From Wolfiporia cocos (lineage: Eukaryota; Basidiomycota; Agaricomycetes; Polyporales; Phaeolaceae): DNA of 64,000 nucleotides. This document shows positions 58,301 to 64,000 of the stretch, piece by piece (the stretch's first letter is position 1; every line of letters begins with the position of its first letter). Location of the stretch: contig JACCLO010000004.1 of NCBI GenBank assembly GCA_029448655.1, forward strand, positions 992,001-1,056,000, read 5' to 3'. Position numbers and translations under genes: made by a program. The notes under the pieces are model-generated. The model did not search any database. It was given only the letters and a program-made list of their open reading frames with translations, and had not been told where the DNA came from.

Positions 58301-59876
58301 CATTCCCACATCAGACAAGATAACGGCGAAAGAATTAGCGAACCTCCTATACCTTCGGATCTATCCGAACCACGGACTTCCGAAACAAATTATTTCGGAT
58401 AGAGGCCCGCAATTCGCAGCTGCCTTGTTTAAGGGATGGTGTGAACAATTGGGAATCCAACGGTCAATGACAACTGCCTATCACCCGCAAGCGGATGGCC
58501 AGACGGAGAGAGTTAACCAAATCCTGGAACAATATCTTAGATGTTACATCGATGTTATTCAGAAGGATAACTGGTCATGGTTTCTCCCTACGGCCGAATT
58601 CGCGTACAACAACGCGGCTAGTGAGACAACAAAGAATAGTCCATTCTTTGTCGAACTAGGAAGGCATCCCAACGCAGGACCTACGAATTTACGTCCAACA
58701 CAATACGTGGACCTAAATGTCATTGCTTACGAACGATGGTCAGCACAAGAACAAGCTAAGGCAGCTATGAAACTGGCTGCTGAACGCTGGTCTTGGTATT
58801 ATGATCAACATAAGCGCTCGGTACCGTTTAAAGTCGGCGACAAAGTTCTCGTTGACGCCCGTAGCTGGCAAGACTCCGAAAGAAGTCTTAGTCCACGCTA
58901 TTTGGGACCATTTAGGATAATTGAACAATTATCTCCGGTCACCTTTAGGGTACACATGGACGAGCAATACAGGGCTTACCACCCAGTATTTCACGCTTCC
59001 AAGTTGGTCATGTACAAGGACCCGGTGCATCAGAAAAAACCAGAGCCTCAACCAGAAATGGTCGACGGCGAGGAATTATGGGAAGTCGAGAAGATCTTAG
59101 ATCATCGTCTCCGCGCAGGAAGAGTTGAATACAGAATCCGATGGAAGGGATTTGGTATCAATGACGACTCCTGGGTACGCGAAGCGGACCTCGACTCGGC
59201 ATACGACATTTTGCAGGAATACAAGGCTTCACACCCTATTCCAATGCAGGATGTCCCCCTCAGGCGATCAGCTAGAAGGAAAGAAGCAGTTCATGTCTTC
59301 GACCCTGACAGCGACGACTGGGAAGCCGACGAATGCACGTGGCCAGACGACTGGCCGCAGTATCGCGAAGAATTTGCGAAGGATCCTAAGCAGCGCATGG
59401 TTAGACACCCCGACGGGGGATGGATGTCAGCGGACATTAACCAAAACGCGGATTTGAAAATCGTAGTCGGTGAAGGCGGCCGAATGCCGGAAAAAGGAAC
59501 CAAGGACTCGGTTGGGTTTGACCTGTACACTGCAACAGGCGACGTTCTGCCAGCTCACGGGCAGACAGAATACAACACCAAACTGAAAATCCAGGTACCT
59601 TTCGGCACTTACGGACGTATCGCCCCCCGCTCTAGTCTCGCACGCAAAGGCATAGACGTAATGGGTGGCGTTATCGACCACGATTATCAAGGCGAAGTAA
59701 TCATCATTCTCCGGAATCACTCCGACATATCTATCGATATTCGGGCCGGCGATAAGATTGCCCAGCTAATCTGCGAAGTTGCAAAGGACCCGCATATTAC
59801 GCTACACGGAAAATCTTACTTTGAAAAGATTAAATCCGAGCGCGGTACTGGTGGATTCGGCTCCACAGGAAAGTAA
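55338..59876 (+). CDS. pol: Pol polyprotein with chromodomain and C-terminal dUTPase
   Basis: 1512 codons counted from the first ATG of the open frame, but expression is probably by +1 frameshift from gag. Domains in order: aspartic protease (LIDTGAS, about 137-143); reverse transcriptase with TKLDLRWGYNN and YLDD (about 514-517); RNase H (VEADSSDYATGAV, Asp about 663; YDKELLAI); integrase with an HHCC zinc domain (about 886-928, CDTCQ) and a D,D35E core (TIDLI, SDRGPQF, HPQADGQTERVNQ); a GPF-like LSPRYLGPFRI; chromodomain (LWEVEKILDHR ... YRIRWKGFGINDDSWV, about 1246-1295); and dUTPase (about 1373-1512) with motifs SVGFDLYT, RIAPRSSLA, GVIDHDYQGEV, AGDKIAQLI and RGTGGFGSTG. Confidence 0.95.
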   Translation: MSEPSRFPSPQPHVSKTFCEEHTSPAAAGSVQRPEEAHLYEEASQRPLILWEDKAVVRHPVSHIGIFGNSAMDFARRTRTLVTRAPPVQYFHPDPLALKFFTLYNVVHGNDSRDDNKSFSIEVELWVYGKKVNAMALIDTGASISVIDKKLVHEEKLVTQKLPSPLEIRNADGTSNTAGNINMAVKAYMVHEEHKSTEFLYVMDVQNADVILGYDWFLKHNPDFNWPEGIFTYRCTEKCKHGKRVSISEEEDEIEPRNIYQIINDFPIDFLGLEEPENPFVAWVNTLDEGTELLIDAIQSITEKSDDEFLTDADLQKWKSLVPEEYQEFGPTVFSQRASERMPERKPYDHAIDFPDDAVLPPPSKAYKMSPQEANSLDQWIQEELRKGYIRHSKSPIASPVFFVPKKDGGARMVVDYRKVNDLTIKNRYPLPRIDELIDKLSQASIFTKLDLRWGYNNVRIKEGDEWKTAFITPNGLYEAVVMYFGFCNAPSTFQHMMNDILGDLIREGKVIVYLDDILVFGNDLLEHRRIVKQVLQILQDNDLFAKPEKCFFEQSSIEYLGMIISKGKVEMDPKKVAGVMDWPTPAKVKDVQAFVGFANYYRRFIKDFSKVVKPLTELSKKNTQWNWGPEQAEAFQTLKEAFTSAPILRIPDQESPFRVEADSSDYATGAVLSQYSSEDKLWHPVAFYSKSLSAPERNYEIYDKELLAIIRALEEWRHYLEGHPHKFEVWSDHLNLTYFKSAQRLTRRQARWSLYLTRFNFTMCHKPGKTMLTADPLSRRPDHEEGVELDNRDQILLKPEYFTVRALEASQQEIQSGDEDLLRQIRQALMDDQITKDYQELLKSGPKEFGKDLQEWNMEAGLLLRRGKVYVPKEPKELRTKILELHHDHVTAGHFGRWKTYELLSRNYWWPGMTTMVKQYVEGCDTCQRMKNHNQTPYGPLQPLPVPEAPWDTVTIDLIVHLPPSGELKQFNAIMVIVDRLTKRAHFIPTSDKITAKELANLLYLRIYPNHGLPKQIISDRGPQFAAALFKGWCEQLGIQRSMTTAYHPQADGQTERVNQILEQYLRCYIDVIQKDNWSWFLPTAEFAYNNAASETTKNSPFFVELGRHPNAGPTNLRPTQYVDLNVIAYERWSAQEQAKAAMKLAAERWSWYYDQHKRSVPFKVGDKVLVDARSWQDSERSLSPRYLGPFRIIEQLSPVTFRVHMDEQYRAYHPVFHASKLVMYKDPVHQKKPEPQPEMVDGEELWEVEKILDHRLRAGRVEYRIRWKGFGINDDSWVREADLDSAYDILQEYKASHPIPMQDVPLRRSARRKEAVHVFDPDSDDWEADECTWPDDWPQYREEFAKDPKQRMVRHPDGGWMSADINQNADLKIVVGEGGRMPEKGTKDSVGFDLYTATGDVLPAHGQTEYNTKLKIQVPFGTYGRIAPRSSLARKGIDVMGGVIDHDYQGEVIIILRNHSDISIDIRAGDKIAQLICEVAKDPHITLHGKSYFEKIKSERGTGGFGSTGK

Positions 59877-59902
59877 TCGTTCCATTAGGGACAATGAAAC
59901 CT

Positions 59903-59912
59903 GAAGAGGGGG
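59903..59912 (+). other. Polypurine tract
   Basis: GAAGAGGGGG followed by TAA directly before the 3' LTR; expected start site of plus-strand DNA synthesis. Confidence 0.85.
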
Positions 59913-59915
59913 TAA

Positions 59916-60614
59916 TGTCACAGATTTGGGACATGCCACTATTTTTCCCGTATTTTTACCTATTTATCTGGTATTTCTACGACCTTGTAGACATTTACGC
60001 TGCCAAGCGCTCGTCTACACGTACACGCAAACAAACAACACGTACACAACGCGGTATACGTCCACCTGTCATAACAACACGTACATAACACGTTTGTACG
60101 CGTCAATGACTCAGCGGACTAACCTCCGATGTCACGCGCCTTACTCATATCCCGGTACCGGGCTATGTCAGTACAATCGGATAAGCGGCCCGCTCGTTAT
60201 CACATGCCAATGCCCTCACGATTACTCATATTCCGATACCGGTATATAAGAATCACATGCACGGCTTACTAACGTAGCTACAGCCACTTCCACAACATGG
60301 ACCTACGGTCCAAACAAACGATCTTACTGGTGCGGCCATTACCGGCGCACATGGTCTATTGTAGTTTACGACTTAACTATATTAGTTATGTCTGCGCACA
60401 GACCACCTTCATGTTTGGTTCCCTTACCGGTAACCAAACAAAGCATGTATATAAGTAGGGCTATCACTGCGGATAAGCCTTAGATTTGTTCTCTGCATTC
60501 GCACAGTCACATATCATCTCTGCTTGCGCCCACTAGTCTCCTCACCAACCTTCTGCAACTCCTTCAAGTCGCCTACAAGGTTATAGTGTGAGTCCCACAG
60601 TCTAGTCTGTGTCA
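59916..60614 (+). repeat. 3' LTR of the chromovirus
   Basis: 699 bp, matching the 5' LTR in every segment compared; followed by target duplication ACACC. Confidence 0.95.
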
Positions 60615-60959
60615 ACACCACCATTCAGTCTCATGAGCCCCGCAAGCCTAGCTCCAAATGGGCTTTTAATGAGACGGCGGATGGTCAAGAGCCCATGCGA
60701 TTCCAGGTTGACGAGGTGGGCAAGGGGGCGTGCGATATTTATAGATATTTGTGGAAGCAGGGACGTGTGCCTTCAACATGGGACAAGCACGTTGACATCG
60801 CCACACGTACTGCATTCTGTGCTGAGATGGAACGTCGCTTTCCCAATTTGCGCCTTTGCTCGAACTTGTGGAAAGCAAATGAAGTTGCCCTGCGTACCTA
60901 TTCAAACTGGTACAATGACAATGTTGCTGAGAAGGGGCGTGCCGTGATCAGGGACGTAT

Positions 60960-61291
60960 CACAGTACGACTTACTGTGATACTAGACGCGGAGCCTAACG
61001 TCTATGCACTATTGTATGTGCAGAGAGACCCTCAGGGCGACCGGTGAGGCGGAGGCTCTAGCAGTCTAGCATGCACAGAATGTAGCAGAGGCGCATTGGG
61101 CGCTATAGATGAGAATCTAAAGGATGAGGAGACATCCTCATCCCTACCGCGTTATATACATGACGTAGCGCTTATTGTACACTAGCTACCTTGCCCTAAA
61201 GAGGGTCTGTGCGCAGAAGGCGCACAGACGTAACGCTGTAACTAAGTGACGCAGTCATGTGCTAGTTGTGACCGTGGTCTACATACCCTTG
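60960..61291 (-). repeat. LTR fragment truncated by the second chromovirus
   Basis: On the minus strand TATATAA (about 61152-61158) is followed by the 9-bp-stem palindrome GGATGAGGA/TCCTCATCC (61122-61143) and AGATTCTCATC, like the other local LTRs. The left end is probably near 60952-60975, where GTATCACAG and CTGTGATAC face each other. The right part is interrupted at 61291/61292 and should continue beyond the window. Confidence 0.5.
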
Positions 61292-61990
61292 TGACACAGA
61301 CTAGACTGTGGGACTCACACTATAACCTTATAGGCGACTTGAAGGAGTTGCTGGAGGTTGGTGAGGAGACTAGTGGGCGCAAGCAGAGATGTTATGTGAC
61401 TGTGCGAATGCAGAGAACAAATCTAAGGCTTATCCGCAGTGATAGCCCTACTTATATACATGCTTTGTTTGGTTACCGGTAAGGGAGCCAAACATGAAGG
61501 TGGTCTGTGCGCAGACATAACTAATATGGTTAAGTCGTAAACTACAATAGATCATGTGCGCCGGTAATGGCCGCACCAGTAAGATCGTTTGTTTGGACCG
61601 TAGGTCCATGTTGTGGAAGTGGCTGTAGCTACGTTAGTAAGCCATGCATGTGATTCTTATATACCGGCATCGGGATATGAGTAATCATAAGGGCATTGGC
61701 ATGTGATAACGAGCGGGCCGCTTATCCAATTGTACTGACATAGCCCGGTACCGGGATAAGAGTAAGGCGCGTGACACCGGAGGTTAGTCCGCTGAGTCAT
61801 TGACGCGTACAAACGTGTTATGTACGTGTTGTTATGACAGGTGGACGTATACCGCGTTGTGTACGTGTTGTTTGTTTGCGTGTATGTGTAGACGAGCGCT
61901 TGGCAGCGTAAATGTCTACAAGGTCGTAGAAATACCAGATAAATAGGTAAAAATACGGGAAAAATAGTGGCATGTCTCAAATCTGTGACA
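61292..61990 (-). repeat. 3' LTR of the second chromovirus copy
   Basis: Same 699-bp length and termini as the first copy, with several substitutions. TATA and self-primer segment are conserved (minus strand, around 61414-61456). Confidence 0.92.
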
Positions 61991-62029
61991 TTACCCCCTC
62001 TTCAGGTTTCATTGTCCCTAATGGAACGA

Positions 62030-64000
62030 TTACTTTCCTGTGGAGCCGAATCCACCAGTACCGCGCTCGGATTTAATCTTTTCAAAGTAAGATTTTCCGT
62101 GTAGCGTAATATGCGGGTCCTTTGCAACTTCGCAGATTAGCTGGGCAATCTTATCGCCGGCCCGAATATCGATAGATATGTCGGAGTGATTCCGGAGAAT
62201 GATGATTACTTCGCCTTGATAATCGTGGTCGATAACGCCACCCATTACGTCTATGCCTTTGCGTGCGAGACTAGAGCGGGGGGCGATACGTCCGTAAGTG
62301 CCGAAAGGTACCTGGATTTTCAGTTTGGTGTTGTATTCTGTCTGCCCGTGAGCTGGCAGAACGTCGCCTGTTGCAGTGTACAGGTCAAACCCAACCGAGT
62401 CCTTGGTTCCTTTTTCCGGCATTCGGCCGCCTTCACCGACTACGATTTTCAAATCCGCGTTTTGGTTAATGTCCGCTGACATCCATCCCCCGTCGGGGTG
62501 TCTAACCATGCGCTGCTTAGGATCCTTCGCAAATTCTTCGCGATACTGCGGCCAGTCGTCTGGCCACGTGCATTCGTCGGCTTCCCAGTCGTCGCTGTCA
62601 GGGTCGAAGACATGAACTGCTTCTTTCCTTCTAGCTGATCGCCTGAGGGGGACATCCTGCATTGGAATAGGGTGTGAAGCCTTGTATTCCTGCAAAATGT
62701 CGTATGCCGAGTCGAGATCCGCTTCGCGTACCCAGGAGTCGTCATTGATACCGAATCCCTTCCAACGGATTCTGTATTCAACTCTTCCTGCGCGGAGACG
62801 ATGATCTAAGATCTTCTCGACTTCCCATAACTCTTCGCCGTCGACCATTTCTGGTTGAGGCTCTGGTTTTTTCTGATGCACCGGGTCCTTGTACATGACC
62901 AACTTGGAAGCGTGGAATACTGGGTGGTAAGCCCTGTATTGCTCGTCCATGTGTACCCTAAAGGTGACCGGAGATAATTGTTCAATTATCCTAAATGGTC
63001 CCAAATAGCGTGGACTAAGACTTCTTTCGGAGTCTTGCCAGCTTCGGGCGTCAACGAGAACTTTGTCGCCGACTTTAAACGGTACCGAGCGCTTATGTTG
63101 ATCGTAGTACCAAGACCAGCGTTCAGCAGCCAGTTTCATTGCTGCCTTAGCTTGTTCTTGTGCTGACCATCGTTCGTAAGCAATGACATTTAGGTCCGTG
63201 TATGGTGTTGGACGTAAATTCGTAGGTCCTGCATTAGGGTGCCTTCCTAGTTCGACAAAGAATGGGCTATTCTTTGTTGTCTCACTAGCCGCGTTGTTGT
63301 ACGCGAATTCAGCCGTTGGGAGAAACCATGACCAGTTATCCTTCTGAATAACATCGATGTAACATCTAAGATATTGTTCCAGGATCTGGTTAACTCTCTC
63401 CGTCTGGCCATCCGCTTGCGGGTGATAGGCGGTTGTCATTGACCGTTGGATTCCCAATTGCTCACACCATCCCTTGAATAAGGCGGCTGCGAATTGCGGG
63501 CCTCTATCCGAAATGATTTGTTTCGGAAGTCCGTGGTTCGGATAAATCCGAAGGTACAGGAGGTTCGCTAATTCTTTTGCCGTTATTTTGTCGGACGTGG
63601 GAATGAAATGTGCTCGTTTGGTAAGCCGGTCCACTATTACCATAATAGCATTGAATTGTTTCAATTCGCCGCTGGGTGGTAGGTGGACGATAAGGTCAAT
63701 TGTGACGGTGTCCCAAGGTGCTTCCGGAACTGGGAGCGGTTGCAGGGGTCCGTACGGGGTCTGGTTGTGGTTCTTCATGCGTTGACATGTGTCACAACCT
63801 TCCACGTATTGCTTCACCATCGTGGTCATTCCAGGCCACCAGTAATTACGTGATAGAAGTTCGTAGGTCTTCCATCGTCCGAAGTGTCCGGCAGTCACAT
63901 GGTCATGATGTAACTCCAGGATCTTCGTGCGCAATTCCTTAGGCTCTTTTGGAACGTACACTTTTCCTCGTCTGAGGAGTAATCCGGCCTCCATGTTCCA
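62030..64000 (-). CDS. pol: Pol polyprotein, C-terminal part (second copy)
   Basis: An open frame from the window edge to the stop at 62030, covering the end of the RNase H-integrase linker, the integrase HHCC and D,D35E core, the chromodomain and the complete dUTPase domain with all five motifs. It corresponds to about residues 859-1512 of the first copy, with few amino-acid changes. No stop or frameshift is seen in this part, so the second copy may also be functional. Confidence 0.92.
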   Translation of the reverse strand, partial: WNMEAGLLLRRGKVYVPKEPKELRTKILELHHDHVTAGHFGRWKTYELLSRNYWWPGMTTMVKQYVEGCDTCQRMKNHNQTPYGPLQPLPVPEAPWDTVTIDLIVHLPPSGELKQFNAIMVIVDRLTKRAHFIPTSDKITAKELANLLYLRIYPNHGLPKQIISDRGPQFAAALFKGWCEQLGIQRSMTTAYHPQADGQTERVNQILEQYLRCYIDVIQKDNWSWFLPTAEFAYNNAASETTKNSPFFVELGRHPNAGPTNLRPTPYTDLNVIAYERWSAQEQAKAAMKLAAERWSWYYDQHKRSVPFKVGDKVLVDARSWQDSERSLSPRYLGPFRIIEQLSPVTFRVHMDEQYRAYHPVFHASKLVMYKDPVHQKKPEPQPEMVDGEELWEVEKILDHRLRAGRVEYRIRWKGFGINDDSWVREADLDSAYDILQEYKASHPIPMQDVPLRRSARRKEAVHVFDPDSDDWEADECTWPDDWPQYREEFAKDPKQRMVRHPDGGWMSADINQNADLKIVVGEGGRMPEKGTKDSVGFDLYTATGDVLPAHGQTEYNTKLKIQVPFGTYGRIAPRSSLARKGIDVMGGVIDHDYQGEVIIILRNHSDISIDIRAGDKIAQLICEVAKDPHITLHGKSYFEKIKSERGTGGFGSTGK

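Larger units (their letters stand above)
50620..60614 (+). mobile_element. Complete Ty3/gypsy chromovirus with dUTPase (9,995 bp)
   Basis: Two 699-bp LTRs (50620-51318 and 59916-60614) of equal length match wherever compared, and a 5-bp target duplication ACACC (50615-50619, 60615-60619) flanks them. The interior holds a self-type primer-binding site, a 1-kb leader, an extra 262-codon ORF, Gag with a zinc knuckle, Pol in the +1 frame (protease, reverse transcriptase, RNase H, integrase, chromodomain, dUTPase) and a purine tract before the 3' LTR. All frames are open, so it is probably active or very recently so. Confidence 0.95.
49911..60979 (+). pseudogene. Basidiomycete hypothetical gene split by the Ty3/gypsy insertion
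   Basis: Predicted exons 49911-50090, 50144-50196, 50291-50365, 50418-50619 and, beyond the retrotransposon, 60620-60979. The exon lengths sum to 870 nt (290 codons) once the element and one ACACC copy are removed, and the frame is continuous across the join. The N-terminal CTCLKCNGKQVARPTFYLHRK is a Cys/His motif reminiscent of basidiomycete transposase-associated proteins. The C-terminal part (QGRVPSTWDKHVDIA, CSNLWKANEVALRTYSNWY) resembles a repetitive Agaricomycete hypothetical family. Function unknown; possibly itself transposon-derived. The last few codons may already lie in an older LTR fragment. Confidence 0.7.
61292..64000 (-). mobile_element. Second copy of the chromovirus, minus orientation, cut by window edge
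   Basis: The 3' LTR (61292-61990, again 699 bp), purine tract (complement at 61991-62003) and the 3' 654 codons of pol are present. It is nearly identical to the first copy, with scattered substitutions (for example residues PYTD versus QYVD in Pol, and a few LTR differences). The bases next to its end are CCTTG; the matching duplication lies off-window. Confidence 0.92.

Noticed and set aside
55338..59876. Pol starting independently at 55338
   Set aside because: That ATG is merely the first in the open frame and overlaps gag; frameshifting from gag is the usual mechanism, so the coordinate marks the open frame only.
57911..64000. Repeat-induced point mutation of the chromovirus copies
   Set aside because: Both copies keep long open frames with few, scattered differences and no visible excess of C-to-T changes.

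Overview
The window reads as a filamentous basidiomycete (probably Agaricomycetes) nuclear contig. Evidence: genes split by many 48-77 nt introns, the gene set (class V myosin, Rho GTPase, Nup37-like, Cuz1/ZFAND1-like, Vma12-like and PIG-X-like proteins), an F-box family whose style is typical of mushrooms, and chromodomain Ty3/gypsy elements. The species cannot be named from this sequence. Gene models were built by hand by joining frames at GT-AG (rarely GC-AG) junctions. In every model the exon lengths sum to a whole number of codons.

Positions 1-37,100 are a gene-dense arm. In order: a possible exon fragment at the left edge; F-box gene 1 (-); an intracellular GH3 beta-glucosidase with a PA14 insert (+); class V myosin (+); F-box gene 2 (+); a PIG-X/Pbn1-like GPI-mannosyltransferase subunit (+); a Rho GTPase (-); a Vma12-like V-ATPase assembly factor (-); F-box gene 3 (-); a Cuz1/ZFAND1-like AN1 zinc-finger protein (+); F-box gene 4 (+); a Nup37-like WD40 protein (-); a tiny one-TM protein (+); UMP/CMP kinase (+); a sphingoid/diacylglycerol kinase-like protein (-); a Nit2-type omega-amidase (+); a Ydj1-type class A DnaJ (+); and, after a hAT-like insertion, a GNAT acetyltransferase (-). 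Apart from the F-box family these are unrelated housekeeping genes. The four F-box paralogs share three introns at the same place with phases 0, 1 and 2, so they are dispersed duplicates.

From about 37 kb to the end the window is a transposon graveyard and nursery. It holds MITE-like and hAT-like elements, at least four solo LTRs with 5-bp target duplications, and a compact non-autonomous LTR element with two 571-bp LTRs that look identical (39050-40999). It also holds a complete 9,995-bp Ty3/gypsy chromovirus (50620-60614) and the 3' part of a second copy in the opposite orientation (61292 to the end). The complete chromovirus carries an extra 262-aa ORF before Gag. Its Pol ends in a chromodomain followed by a dUTPase with all five motifs. 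It sits, with target duplication ACACC, inside the last exon of a basidiomycete hypothetical gene whose 290-codon frame closes exactly when the element and one duplication copy are removed.

Three signals stand out. (1) Both complete LTR elements show a Tf1-like self-priming layout: the 11-12 nt just after the 5' LTR are complementary to an LTR segment 32-34 nt downstream of the TATA box. (2) Seven LTRs of different sequence share a palindrome between TATA and that site; the loop is mostly CTTACA-like and the arms differ by compensatory changes. (3) A 678-bp MITE carries two outward-facing tRNA-like modules. Four GC-AG introns, confined to the myosin and amidase genes, are also notable.
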